A stretch of DNA of 36,869 nucleotides from Tieghemiomyces parasiticus (GCA_027575765.1 JANBPT010000420.1:1-36869); one strand, 5' to 3'; counted from the first letter of the stretch, positions 23,481-34,350 are shown. Notes: generated by a model from the sequence alone, not told the origin. Translations and numbers: made by a program.

Positions 23481-25114
23481 ATGCAGCTCGGCCCGCTGGT
23501 TGTGACAGGCGTCTGCCTGCTCATCGCTTTCATCGGCCTGACCTCCCAGTTCTTCGTCTTGTGGGGATTCCATGGTGGCTGGACACTCGAGACCCTTATG
23601 GTCCTCGGACCATTCAACATCCTCCTGGCGCTACTATGTTACAACTTTTACCTCGCTTGCGCGTCGGATCCCGGCTCGGTACCCATGGGCTATGTAAGTA
23701 CCATCGGTCGACTTGATACGGCCATGGATCCGACTTGATACACACCACCAGGCGCCCTGGCCTCTGTATAGGCACAACTTTACACGCACCTGGCTAATCC
23801 CAAACATGTACACTTCCCTGCTACCTTTCCGCACGTCCCACTACAACCACTCATGGACAGGAGCCACCTACCAGTGAGGGCAAAGTCCTAGTCATCGAGG
23901 TCAAGAAAAACACGGCCGGGCCACGATACTGCCGCACCTGCAAGCGGTTCAAGCCGCCGCGGGCACACCACTGCAGCACGTGCCAGCGCTGCGTGCTCAA
24001 AATGGACCACCATTGTCCGTGGATCAACAACTGTGTGGGTTATGGTAACTACGGACACTTCTTTCGCTTCATCGTATATGTCGACCTGGCCTGTAGCTAT
24101 GTCCTGTGTGCCCTCGTCGCCCGGGTGTGGTTCGTGTACGACCGGAGAGACGACTACAATGTGTACTACACCATCATGCCCCAGCAGACCGAGGTACTGT
24201 TTCTCATCTTCAACTTCATCCTGGCCACCGTCGTGCTCCTGCTGGTGGGGATCCTCACCATCTACCACGCTTGGCTCGTGTGGGACAATACCACTACCAT
24301 TGAGACGATGGAGATCAGCCGAATCCGCAAGATGGTGCGCCGCCGCATTGTGGGCGAGCTGCAGTACCCGTATGACTTGGGCCCAGTGAAAAATTTTAAG
24401 CAGATCCTGGGTCCCTCGGTTTGGCGGTGGCTGTGGCCGCAGCCCATGCCCATCGATGGCGGTCTCACGTTTCCCATCGCCCCGCACCTTAACCCGCCAG
24501 TGTATTGGCCGCCGCTCGAGAGTACCAGCTACGAGGTGTCCACCACATGTACCAATACTGGAACCAGCGGCGACGGTCACCTCGGTAGAGCTGCTCGGTC
24601 ACGTCAGCGCCGTGCCCGCCTGTTTGCGCACACGGAGCGGAACCCCGAGTCATACGCCCTCCCCACCATCTCCTCGCGTGTCCGAGAGCAAATGGTGCAT
24701 GTCCATGTCGACGAAGAATCCCCTGTCTCCACCCGTCCATATGACAGCGACGAAGGGAGCGATGTGATCACCGACGACTATTCAGTCGACACGTACGATA
24801 GCGATGACGAGTATGATCCAGCGGTTGCTAGCGATGAGGACGATATGGCGCTCCTCAACCGCCAGATTGATCGACTGGCCGAATCTAATGGGTACCACCC
24901 GTTACTACAACGCCACGATTCCGGACTCTCCGCACCAGGGCCCAGCCCCTCTTACCCACCGCCGTCGCATAGCTCCACCATTGGCCCCCTACTGGCATCG
25001 CCACCGCGGGGCCAAACCGAGGGTGAAGCTACCATATTTATGGACGGCGAGCCTGTGCCCGTCCAGTTTACCAGAGGTTCGCTGCTTGACAGGCTGGAGC
25101 GAAAGGGTCAGTAA
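23481..25114 (+). CDS. PFA4: Palmitoyltransferase of the Pfa4 type (DHHC)
   Basis: Pfa4 is an ER membrane protein S-acyltransferase; in yeast it palmitoylates chitin synthase Chs3 so that it can leave the ER. Exon 1 is 23481-23693 (71 codons, donor TAT|GTAAGT). The intron is 167 nt (acceptor GGACAG). Exon 2 is 23861-25114. The product has 488 residues. Two membrane segments lie in residues 1-70. The Cys-rich domain (about 95-145) carries CRTC, HHCSTC and the catalytic DHHC at 120-123. Two more membrane segments follow at about 138-162 and 183-205. The TTxE motif is TTIE at about 216-219. The YDLG..KNFKQILG stretch after it is typical of Pfa4 in fungi. The C-terminal 200 residues are disordered, Ser/Asp-rich and end RLERKGQ. 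The start is the first ATG in the frame, directly before membrane segment 1. The gene ends TAA, with AATAAA at 25298-25303. Confidence 0.92.
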
Positions 25115-25973
25115 GGTGGTGCGGCTGGCATTGCCCGACTGATCATCAACTGGAGGTATCCTAGACTGTCCACTTTTGTACAATGCACGTTCTTACCATT
25201 TTTATTTTTCGGTCCTTTCACCCCGGTGGCTGGCGGTAGTTGTTACGTCACTTTTTCTTCCCGCTGTTAGCCGCGATTCCTTTGGCCCTTGCAATTCAAT
25301 AAACCCCATTAAATGCTTTACCCTAGCCTAACCACAGTTTTCTAATAAAAAAAAACTCTCACATAGGTACGTGGACACCCAGGAGACGACGACTAACAGG
25401 GGAATGACCAAAAGGTATTACACATGCTTTGACTCCAGGCCTATACTGTGGGGTTTTATGATGTGATGAAATATTAAAGAGACACCTGAGGCCTGGAAAA
25501 GCAACTAAATAAGGAATGAGTGAACATTGAGAGGAAGTTAATCAACGAGATGCGTAGGAATAAAAAAAGCCCAAGACTTTAGTGCGACAGGGAAGGGCAC
25601 AACCCCCCCCCCATGTCTTATACCGACCAGTTGCTCTATTAACTGGCCCGTTCTGGCAGGATTGAGAAATGATACCGCCAGAATGGTTCGACGCGGCGCA
25701 ATGGTCTTGCACCGGCTCTGAACTCACTGTGCGGCAACAGTGAGCCTGCGGAGGGCAACTCGGCCAGGGGGGGGTGGACCTCTCACCATAGTACTATGTC
25801 CGATTGAGCTTTGTTGAAGATGGGCTCACCTATGGAGGGGGGCTGGCAGGGCCATATGGTTGCAAGTTGGAGGACGAGATAAAGGGTGGTAAAAGGAGGG
25901 GAGGGGTCAGGGGACGCCGAGATAACAAGGTAAAACGGAATGATAAAACGAAATGAATACTGAAGAGAAGAGG
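25115..25973. other. 3' flank of PFA4 and spacer
   Basis: It contains AATAAA at 25298, an A-run near 25348, a C homopolymer at about 25604-25613 and a G homopolymer at about 25768-25776. I see no gene. Confidence 0.55.
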
Positions 25974-26369
25974 TGTGACGGGGTGTGTAGCTCGAGGGGA
26001 GGAGCAACTAGAGGAAGACCGAGGGCGGGTTGTAGGCAAACAGGCCAGAAATAAAGGAACAGTATTTAATACACACTTGACGAATCCGTCGTTTATGGCC
26101 AATTCGCCGCCTTTAATTGTATGGTTTAAGAGATGACGCAAAACCGTTTGGTGTAGCTTGAGGTGTTTGAGTTGGAGACTTTTCCCGTGAGAGTTAAGAT
26201 CTAAGTCCAGTTAAATCCTCCTTCAAAGTCTGAAGGCTGCCGCCTGCCTGGTTCTCAAAGAGTAAGGGTAAGAGGTGATGGAAGTTGGCGCATTCCATCA
26301 GGAAGCCAGGTTTGGAAGGGAGGTGGCTTTCTTTGACTGGGAGGCTTCATGGGAGGCGTCTAGGTTACA
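25974..26369 (-). mobile_element. Solo LTR, copy 2
   Basis: In window orientation it begins TGTGACGGGGTGTGTAG and ends GGTTACA, so the LTR itself reads TGTAACC...GTCACA on the minus strand. It shares with the other copies the gagcaactagaggaa block, the ttaatacacacttgacgaat block and the gcaaaaccgtttggtgtagc block. About 396 bp. No internal retroelement genes adjoin it. No clear target-site duplication is seen, so it is probably old. Confidence 0.75.
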
Positions 26370-27259
26370 ATAGCAGCAGACCGATATATTTCGATCCATC
26401 GTACAGCAGGGGGTACTGTCGCCGTCGTCGGTTAAGGGTTGTTGAGTATGGCAGGGCACATCTTCATTTACACAGCAATAAACGAGTAACCCAACTCTGA
26501 GTGGGGTGAAGCAATGTACTGGTGAAGACACCTTGTAGCAGCGTGAAGTGCCGAAGGAGCAGCGCTAGCATATTGTGGTCCCGGACTTCACGGGCTGCAA
26601 TATCTGCACCGTTGGTGGGACCTCTGGCCCCGGAGCAGAGTTTCACTCGTGAGGCGGTCGGTCGGCCCCTCTTAGGGCTTGGGGGTTAAGTTCTGGTCCC
26701 ACTGATCTCTCCGTTGGGCCGTCGCCTTGGCCATTCACCCTTTACGAGGAGGTGGAGAGGGAGGGGGGAGAACTCAATACATCTACCACATCAGTCGTAG
26801 TACAGTAGAAGAAGGAAGGGAAGGGGCGGCTCACGCGCTGGTCCCGAGGACCCTGGTGGTCCGGAAGTATACCAAAGATGAAAATAGCTTTTGACGGAGG
26901 AAGAAAGGGGCGAAGCTACGTGAACCGTAGCGGTCTCCTCCACGTACGTCTAACAGCGCGTACAGTTAAGGCTGCAACTCGATGGTCGCACCAGATAATC
27001 CTTTCAGAAGCAAAGAGGACATGGGGCTCCTAGTGGTTATTGAAGCCTTAAGTTTTCGATTTTTCTCGCTGCAGCGTTGCGGTGGCCGTGCGGTGAGGCC
27101 TTGGATTGACCCTTCACCTACCCTAAGTGAAGCGCCAGCAAGCCTGGTGGTGCACACGTAGCCTCACATTGTCGCCTGTCTTTCCTCCCCACCGCGACGA
27201 AGGAGCCCGGTTAAAAAGATAACCAAGTCAATATATAGGAGCCCAGCACCACACAAAGC
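26370..27259. other. Spacer between solo LTR and small secreted-protein gene
   Basis: No supported gene. Short minus-strand frames at 26298-26646 and 26966-27157 show nothing recognisable. Confidence 0.5.
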
Positions 27260-27267
27260 TATATAAG
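27260..27267 (+). promoter_or_regulatory. TATA box of the small secreted-protein gene
   Basis: TATATAAG stands 158 bp before the ATG at 27425. Pyrimidine-rich sequence follows, as expected around a fungal transcription start. Confidence 0.6.
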
Positions 27268-27424
27268 TGGTGCAACCTACCCACCATTCAAGTCATAGTA
27301 TCACTCGTCCTCTCCACCATTACCGGTCCTTGACTGACGTCCCCCAATGGCTTACATTTTAAAACTCTGACACCCTTTATAAATTTCCACCCCTCCCCCC
27401 TCACCAGCCCGCCCCTCCCGCACT

Positions 27425-27727
27425 ATGAAGGTCACTACTGGCTTTGTTGTCGCTGTCCTAGCAAGTCCCGCATTGGCCATCAGTGAGAATTTGCTAATGC
27501 AGACACAGCCATACCTGGCCGCCAGCCCTTTTTCATCCGGTACCAGACCGGAAAATCCCCCCAAGGAAGTCACCTCGGGGGTATTGCCTACCGCCAGCCA
27601 GCACCGCAGATTCCGCCAGGACTTTGGCTTTGATGCCAGGATGTTTGGTAACGACAAAGAACACGGCACGAATGTCAAAAAGTACTTTGAGTCTCTCAAC
27701 TCAGCCAACCTGGACAAGACTGTGTAA
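27425..27727 (+). CDS. Small secreted protein, 100 aa
   Basis: I know no homologue. Residues 1-18 (MKVTTGFVVAVLASPALA) are a textbook signal peptide with an ALA cleavage site. The mature part is about 82 residues with no cysteine. It contains a Pro/Ser/Thr-rich stretch, a basic and aromatic patch (HRRFRQDFGF) and a polar C terminus. Single exon, TATA box upstream, possible AATAAA at about 27994. The lack of cysteines sets it apart from classic small cysteine-rich effectors. It lies between two solo LTRs. Confidence 0.75.
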   Translation: MKVTTGFVVAVLASPALAISENLLMQTQPYLAASPFSSGTRPENPPKEVTSGVLPTASQHRRFRQDFGFDARMFGNDKEHGTNVKKYFESLNSANLDKTV

Positions 27728-28067
27728 AGCAACAACCTTCAAAAAAGGAAGTTAAGATGGTGGCTAGATAAACTCAAATCTGCTCCTCGTCTTTTGTGGC
27801 CATGCTGTGTTGGACCTGGTGGTGTATAGTCGGCGGTGTGAAGATAAAATCTAGTATTAAAGGTATTGTGTGTAATTGATCCATCGTCTCTAGAGGACGA
27901 CGGATGGCCGGAGCCCTTGTATGTCAATTTACTTATCGTAATGAAGCAGGTTGTGGTGTTTGCATGGCCAATTAAACCTAAGAGATGCCGTAAGAATAAA
28001 AATTGAATCAAAGAGTGCTGTGTAATGATGCCTAGTCAAGAAATTATGGTAGAGACACCCGTAGTAT
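27728..28067. other. 3' flank of the small secreted-protein gene
   Basis: It contains AATAAA near 27994 and no supported gene. Confidence 0.5.
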
Positions 28068-28471
28068 TATGATGGGGTTGTGTAGACCGAGAGGGGGAGC
28101 AACTAGAGGAAGCACCGAGGGAGGGTCGCAGGTGGGCAGACTGAGTAGAATAACGAAACAGTATTTATTACACACTAAACGAATCGAAAATGAAGGGTGA
28201 TTCGTCGTCTTCAAGTAGGTGTGGCTCGAGTGATGAAGCGAAATCGTTTAGTGTATTTTAAGGCGCTTGGCTCGGGGACTTTCTCCATGAGGAGGAGGAT
28301 CCAAAATCGAGCCGAGTTCGCTTTCGAAGTCGGAAGGCCGCCGCCTTCTTATTTTACCAAAGGCTGAGAATAATCCGCGATGGAAGTTCCAGTTTTTTAT
28401 CGGGAGGGCAGAGCCTGAAGGTAGGCGGCTTTCCCGGACAGAGAGATGTCCTGGGGTGCGCCTCGGTTACA
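28068..28471 (-). mobile_element. Solo LTR, copy 3
   Basis: It aligns along its whole length with the left half of the 10156 palindrome, including ggggagcaactagaggaa, tttattacacactaaacga and ccaaaatcgagccgagttcg. It starts near TATGATGGGG and ends GGTTACA, so it is the same LTR in minus orientation, about 404 bp. It is closer to the palindrome copy than to copy 2. No retroelement coding sequence adjoins it. Confidence 0.78.
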
Positions 28472-29017
28472 ACATAAATATGTAAGCCAGTGGAAAGTCT
28501 ACCAAGATATTATGAAAATAAGTATATGTATAGGAAATGTGAAAAACAATAAAGGCGTGAATAGTACGTACAAGGGCATGAAGAAAGATGTGCGGGAATG
28601 CTACGCAAGGCTAGTTATTCGTGAGAATAAAGGATGGACAGAGGCAGACCCCAAAAGGGCCAGCCATTCTAGGAGGTATTAACTCGAAGTCCTCTGAATA
28701 TTGGGCAAGTACCTTCGGGCTGAATCCGGGTGGTTGGCTTGAAGGGGAAGTTTAAGCACCGGGAAGAGGCAATCGGCTGATTGTAGTTTGAATGCCGAGA
28801 TCCACCAGCGGCTACGAGAGAGGTTGGCCAGCATAGCTACCTGGCAGCGGCTTGGACGCCTGAAAGATAACTAGTGCAAAACGTTTGCAATGGATATTTT
28901 GAGATACTCAACATGTATAATTTATAAATGGAGTTAGTATGGAGAAATGCAACCGTAGAGCAGAAGATAAAGAATATGGTACAAATCGGATAGCATGAGA
29001 AGAGGGCAAGGCGTCCG
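28472..29017. other. Spacer
   Basis: It contains a 78-codon plus-strand frame (28446-28682) that begins inside the LTR and is Lys-rich. I do not support it as a gene. Confidence 0.45.
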
Positions 29018-29971
29018 TCAACCGGTCGTCATCATGCGGAAATTCTTGCTAAAGACGGCTGCGTACACAGTGTCACCGAAGCCAACTGCCGCATGAAACG
29101 CCTCAATTAGGCCATTGGCCGTCAAATCCCGGTCGATTAGCTCGAGCTGCATGTACTCTAGGACGCCGGATACGTCGTAGCCGTTCACTGTCGAAGGAGG
29201 CCCTGCGACTCATTCCTCAGTGGGGAGGGCCACCAGGGCGAGTATTGACCGCATCCTGTTACGGAGTGCCTCGCCTGTACCATACAGATATTGCTCCTCG
29301 GCTTCCAGCGCCGCAACGATCATCTGCTTCTCCTCCTCTAGGGTCAGTCCAGTCTCCATATACCCAACCGTTCCCCCTTCATCATCGACCTTTTCCTCCT
29401 CCTCCTCGTCCGCTGTGTCGCCTGAAGTCTTGGAATAATCACGCTGGAAATCGCTTAGCATATTGTAAGTCTTCCAAACCCTGCGCTTGATGTTATCAGT
29501 CACCCAGTGCGCAGTGAGGTTGAAGAAATACTTGTATATCACGTCGCGCCAGAGCAAACCGTAAGGCCGCCGGAAGGTCAGAGGACAGTCGGGGTCCTCG
29601 TGCAGACCCAGGCAGATCCACTGTCGGTAACGGAGGGCCGGGGCATCAAATCTGGCAAAGCTTTGGGGCTGGCAGAACCAGGCGGTATTGAGCATGTGGT
29701 GGAGGGTGGCGGGAATGCGCAAGAGTACAGCGTGGAGAACGTCCAAGGGGCCGCACTCATCGCGGTCCCTTTTGCTCAGATGGGTGTAGAGTAGTTGTGC
29801 GGCCCGGTAGTACGATAGGGCCCCTAGTTTCCTACAGGCACGGTTGACAAGGCCTGTAGGGAAGCGACCAGCGTTGGAGCAACTGCGTAGGCATTGCGAA
29901 ATTTGCTCAGCGGAATATAGCGGCGAGGCCATGCTGGGCGCAATCGGGCTCGGCGATGATTTTTCCTCCAT
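29018..29971 (-). CDS. Orphan helix-rich protein, probably two exons, about 297 aa
   Basis: I do not recognise the family. The start is the ATG at 29971, which has a good context (ACTATGG) and is the first ATG in the long frame. The frame is open to TGA at 29210 (253 aa). It encodes amphipathic helices with several cysteines and aromatic residues (CLRSCSNAG, YKYFFNLTAHW) and an acidic DEEEEEKVDDEGG run. Beyond the TGA the same frame stays open for 60 codons of good-quality protein (GVLEYMQLELIDRDLTANG) to a second TGA at 29018. A 60-nt intron from CTCC|GTAACA (29262) to TCGCAG (29203) joins the two parts in phase and removes the stop. It gives 297 aa. The alternatives are a plain 253-aa protein, stop readthrough or decay. 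There is no signal peptide in this frame. A short overlapping upstream ORF precedes it. Confidence 0.7.
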
Positions 29972-30008
29972 AGTCGTTGGCGGGGATCGCACAGCCGGAC
30001 AACGTCAT
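29907..30008 (-). CDS. Upstream ORF overlapping the start of the 29 kb gene
   Basis: A 33-codon ORF begins at the first ATG of the likely transcript and overlaps the main start in another frame. Its ATG context (CATATG) is weak, which would allow leaky scanning to the main ATG at 29971. Just upstream the same frame is hydrophobic but has no ATG. Confidence 0.35.
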   Translation of the reverse strand: MTLSGCAIPANDYGGKIIAEPDCAQHGLAAIFR

Positions 30009-30176
30009 ATGGTATGTCAGGGCAATAGTGCAGACGACGAGAGGGTAAGAAAACGGTTGAGGTGGCGATAACTTGATGTGTGGAAAAGAGTGAAAAGGTG
30101 CGAAGCGCACTGAGGGGCACAGAGGCGTGTTACCAGAGAGCGGGTATGGTGGGAGTGTAGGCGTGCCAATGCGCGG

Positions 30177-30184
30177 CTATTTAA
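30177..30184 (-). promoter_or_regulatory. TATA-like box for the 29 kb gene
   Basis: On the minus strand TTAAATAG stands about 206 bp before the ATG at 29971. A pyrimidine-rich stretch follows. Confidence 0.4.
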
Positions 30185-30213
30185 CTCTCGTAAGTCCGCC
30201 CTTGCGCCCGTCT

Positions 30214-30504
30214 CTATATGCTCCGGTTGACTGTCCTACCTGCAATGCTGTATGCCTCGGTTCTCCGGAGGAGATCAATCACTAGAGACACATAAAGCCA
30301 GAGCGTGTTAGCGGTGGATATCTTATTCTGGAAGGCGGCTTGCATCCCTCCGGCCCAGTAGCCACCAGCCAGCGGCCAACAGCCATATGGACCTCCGTAC
30401 CGCCCGCGTGGTCCGACTGATTCGTAGCCTGATGAAGTGTTCAAGAGTTGGTATTTTCTTTGTCCCGCACGTTCAGCTGTGCATAGTGCGACATGCTTCC
30501 GCAT
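30214..30504 (-). CDS. Doubtful hypothetical protein or exon, up to 96 aa
   Basis: An ATG-started frame is rich in Gly/Tyr/Trp (YGGPYGCWPLAGGYWAGG) and then hydrophobic. Near its end GCATTGCAG|GTAGGA is a good splice donor, so it could be an upstream exon. The only nearby acceptor (CCCTCAG at about 30112) leads into a frame that soon stops. A competing plus-strand frame (30387-30698) has equal standing. Confidence 0.22.
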   Translation of the reverse strand: MRKHVALCTAERAGQRKYQLLNTSSGYESVGPRGRYGGPYGCWPLAGGYWAGGMQAAFQNKISTANTLWLYVSLVIDLLRRTEAYSIAGRTVNRSI

Positions 30505-32844
30505 TCAACGGTATCACCTACGCTTACCAACTCCCACTCTTCCAGTACCGTGGATGTGCTACACCTGATCCTATTCACCACCATTACTCGGCCCCCAATG
30601 GTTATCAGTTTGTGGATAAGCCGTCAAGCGATAGTACCGCTGGTTTGGGAGCGGATCTTCCGGGTAATATCTGTTTGCGCGCTAGTCCTCCCAGCTGAAG
30701 CTGTGACTGGTAGCCTGTGACGGCCTTTCACTGGCAGGTCCATAGCCCACTGCCGGGTTCTACTTTGGCTATAGACAACCGTGCATCCCGTAACGCATCT
30801 GACCCACAAAGCTAGCCCTCATTTGCCCTACTATTCCATTAGCCCGCTCTAGTGAATATCCCCGAGACACTCTAAATTGCAATGGTAGAAGTACACGGGG
30901 TAGTGAGGTACATTTACTAAGGGGCCAGTTCAAGGCAGCACCAGCCGAAGGCCAAGCGCCTTACAGGGCAATAGCTCCGGTTGTGTAAACTATAGCAAGA
31001 TGGTAATGCGCAGGCAGGTGAGCAGGCCTACAACAGCGACATACGCCGACTACGGAAGCCATCAATATCAGTGATTCCAGAATGAGGCCAAGCCACTAGC
31101 CGGGAAAAACCTTCTACCGTCCGCCCTGGATGCAATGTCGACCTAACATCTACATGCTATTCCACAATAACTCTGCGCACCTAGCCAGCCAATTACAGGC
31201 CAATCATGGTGCCCTACTGCACCAAGCGAGTAGCAACACCTCCTTATCCGCACTGTCTGCTGTATCGCATCCCTCACCCCTGTCGCTAGGCTACGCCTGT
31301 CCAATGGCGTCCCTCGTTAATTTGGTTAACATTGCTTATATTTGGCAATTTCCTTTAATTGCTGTTTCACTGCTGCTACCGTCCTTCCGTCCGTGCCCTC
31401 AACCTCGACCACCTTTTGACTGCGTGATGCTTCCTTATTCTTACAACGGCCTCCATTTATCGTTTTCTGCTTCTACCCTTGCGCTACCTGCAGACTGATG
31501 GGGGCCAGAAAACTTCGAGCAATTTAGCCATATAAACAGCACCATGCCGTTGGTCTACAAGTAGAGCATGCCCGCATACTCATCAGCCGGGTTACGGCAA
31601 TGGGTACCATCTTTTCAAGATATATATTTGTCTAGCTTGCTCCTACCACAGACAGTTACGTGCTGATTTCTCCAGGGTGATGGTCTATTGGAACGGCATT
31701 GTCCGGGTGAAGGGACAATATTGAGACAGAAAAACCTCCGATATACCCCACACCTAATGGGGATATAATTGCAAGATTGTTCTTTTTACCTTGCAACCGA
31801 ACGGGTCCTATCCGCCTTCCATTGCACGACTCCTAACCTATTACTAGAGCAACACTTTAACCCACGTCCACAAACTCCACCAATATAAAAGCCGGCTAAA
31901 GGACAACTAAACTAATTTATCGTTATCGCCGAATGATTTATTGACTGTATCGACCACCCGCTGGTTTCCAACCTACCACCGCCATGACAGGAACCGCAAA
32001 TAAAGCTTCTAAGGCTGCTGGCTCTCCTTAGTGTGGGTCTCTCTTGTAACACCAGCAAGAAGATGGGACACCACTAAGCATTTGAATCCATCACCTGTGC
32101 CGATATTCTCACACTTCGCAAGGAGCACCGTAAAATATGTATTCTAACCTACACTGCCTTCCTGTTGGGCTAGTAGCGCTCTAAACCGCCACGGACCACA
32201 CAGGCAGCCCACATACAACGGAGTGTGTGTGTGTGTGTGCAAGCAGGAAAGGGGGAGGGGAGAGACAATTCAGCGCACTTGGGTCATCCAGGTGGCACTC
32301 CACCCGTGATGACCCGCAGTAACTTACGACGTTATTCGTAGGGGATACTGTCTACTAGGTTGTCGAGATGCCCTTTCTCCCGCAACAGACTAGAAGAGAC
32401 CGCGATGTACTAGGCAGTTGGGTATGGAAACCACAAATACCCCTTCCCCTTCCATGACGTTGACTAGGTCCAGGCTCCCGTCGTTAGAATCAGCATTCCC
32501 TGGGGTGGGCGCACTGGAGCCCGCCTGATGCCCCCCCCCACATACCGGTTGTACAGAGCGTTATCTGATGGCCATACTATGCAATCAAGGCAGTCCACGG
32601 GTACCATGTCATAGCGTGTACTAGTCGGCACGGCGGTTGATCGAAACGTCGAAAATGTACAGGGGTGTATGGCTGGTTTAGGGGTGACTGCACATTCCAA
32701 TGGCAGCAATGGAGGCAGACGAACGCAAGGGGGATATATTTAATAAATCAAAACGCAATCAACAAGAAAAGAAAGCCCATACCCAGGGTGCCTTCATTGA
32801 GATGGGACTGGCTCAGTCGCCCCCATAGGGTCGAAGGCCATTAA
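30505..32844. other. Long intergenic stretch without a supported gene
   Basis: Frames of up to 122 codons (31130-31498, +) lack charged residues or other marks of a protein. A TATA-like AATATAAAAG lies at about 31882 and is followed within 100 bp by an ATG, but the frame closes after 15 codons. A GT dinucleotide run is at about 32224-32239 and a C homopolymer at about 32531-32540. A minus-strand frame (32464-32709) is weakly protein-like but has no ATG start. Confidence 0.45.
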
Positions 32845-33885
32845 CTACGACTCGTTATCCTCGCCAAGGAACATTAGGAGGTCGTTAAAGAAACTGCACT
32901 TGAATTGTGGACGAAATTCACGATCTTTGACGATTCCCTGCAGAAAGTGAGTGCGCGGCCTCAAGCCCAAACACTTGCCATGTTTGCTCAGCCAGGCAGC
33001 GTCAGGATCAGGAATATAAACTATTTTCCACTTGAGGGTGCCATTGCTGAAGTTGTCCTTGCCGGGATGGTCCGCCACAACGACGACAATTTTCAGGTAG
33101 GTGCCCCAATGGACACTACTCGTTACCTCGCCATTGAGAGAGAGTCACAAACCGTAGTACAATTTGAGATGGACGAACTTGTCCAAAGCTGCGAACACGA
33201 CCGCCACAGACCAATCAAACGGGTTGGCGAGGCTATCATCGAAATACCCATTGGTAGCTAGACACGTCCGCAACTCTAGAGGCTTCCCTGCTGCCTAGAT
33301 CTGCGGAAAAAAAGGTGTTCCGCTATCGTACCCTTTGAATAAGACAGAAGTATAATTTCTTGCACACTTGGGCGTCTCACTGAAGTGGAGGTGCTCGGAT
33401 AGAATGAATGAACCCCGGTACAGCATGCTGGCGATCCTGTAATTCCTGAGAGGACTCATTATGGACTTCCGCCACTCGATCAACTGACGAACGTTACCGG
33501 TGATCAGGGTTAAGGGAGAGAGCAAGGTCGGATGATCAGCAATACTGGGATCTGCATTGTCACGGAGCTTGGTGATGTGGGCGGCCTGCTGGATCCGGTG
33601 CAGTTCCGGGCGGAAGTCACTGAGGATTTTCAGCAGGAGGTGTAAAAATGCGCCCCAGAAGACGCCGATTATATCCACGATAGTTTTGTAGTCATCGACG
33701 GTACCCGGCTGCACAAAGCGGATACCTCCCACATCCGTCTCGGGCTGGAGCGGGTAGGGTCGGCTTCTGGGCTCATCGAGTCTGCTACACATGTTGGCGA
33801 GCTGAGTGGCTTTATAACCGCGGGGCTGCTCAAATAGGCCATTATGTAAGAGGGTCTCCACGAAGGCCTTAGCGATGGGCCACAT
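32845..33885 (-). CDS. Orphan helix-rich protein with in-frame stops, best read as three exons
   Basis: I do not recognise the family. One minus-strand frame runs from about 33969 to TAG at 32845. It is broken by TAG near 33297 and TGA at 33145-33147, yet it is protein-like on all sides (SIMSPLRNYRIASMLYRGSF; FDWSVAVVFAALDKF; KWKIVYIPDPDAAWL). Two phase-compatible introns remove the stops: 33380-33288 (TTCA|GTGAGA to GCAGCAG, 93 nt) and 33148-33047 (GTGACT to CTTCAG, 102 nt). Starting from the ATG at 33885 this gives about 281 aa. Upstream, TTTCCCAG at about 33942 is a good acceptor, so a further 5' exon, perhaps with a signal peptide, may exist. The alternative is a decaying gene. A plus-strand frame across 32905-33261 with a CAG|GTAGGT donor is a rival, but it is less protein-like. 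Confidence 0.6.
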
Positions 33886-33956
33886 TGTGATCGAATGTGG
33901 TGAGTGGGCCAGATATTCAAAGCAGGGGTGAGTTGATATAACTGGGAAAGGTGCAT

Positions 33957-34350
33957 TTATTTGTTGCAAGACTCAGAAGTCGCTGAGGAGGATCCCCATT
34001 TAATCCTTAAATACAGAGATAAAACGATAAAACGATGTTGGTCGCCACCCGGGGGGAGGGTGCCAGAGGTTCTTGTTAGCGCTACCGGAGGGTGGACGGG
34101 TATGGCCAACCCTTCCGCTGTTGGCCAAAAATGCTGAGTCGCCAACAGCCCTCCGTCCGGATGCAATATGGTCGCCTCCTCATGCGCCATCATTGCTTGG
34201 GTGTCCTCGCCGCAAGCCGTGTCGTCAAAGCACTTGTTACGAAGGATCCAGTGGTACTAACCTTGGCTGCGTTCCAGACAGAATTCAGGGCTGGGTGGGG
34301 CCGGCGTATGGTCGTTGGTATTAAATAAACGCGGGTCAACTTGATTTGAA
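33957..34350. other. Spacer with competing possible exons
   Basis: On the plus strand TTCTTGTTAG at about 34080 is a good acceptor, followed by an 82-codon frame to TAA at 34328. On the minus strand an ATG-started frame runs 34193-33957. I cannot decide between them and support neither firmly. Confidence 0.25.

Noticed and set aside
23888..24580. 230-codon minus-strand frame
   Set aside because: It is a shadow of the PFA4 second exon, which carries the DHHC and TTIE motifs on the plus strand.
30387..30720. Two overlapping ATG-started plus-strand frames
   Set aside because: They overlap each other and a minus-strand frame, and none shows a domain, promoter or splice context.
31130..31498. 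122-codon plus-strand frame
   Set aside because: It has almost no charged residues, no hydrophobic pattern of a membrane protein, and sits in pyrimidine-rich DNA.
31890..32040. TATA-like box followed by a Lys/Ala/Ser-rich 15-codon frame, at first sight like a histone N terminus
   Set aside because: The frame closes after 15 codons and no histone-fold sequence follows in any frame.
32905..33261. 118-codon plus-strand frame with a CAG|GTAGGT donor-like site
   Set aside because: The opposite strand reads as a more natural protein and continues the 224-codon frame upstream of it, and this frame lacks an early ATG.
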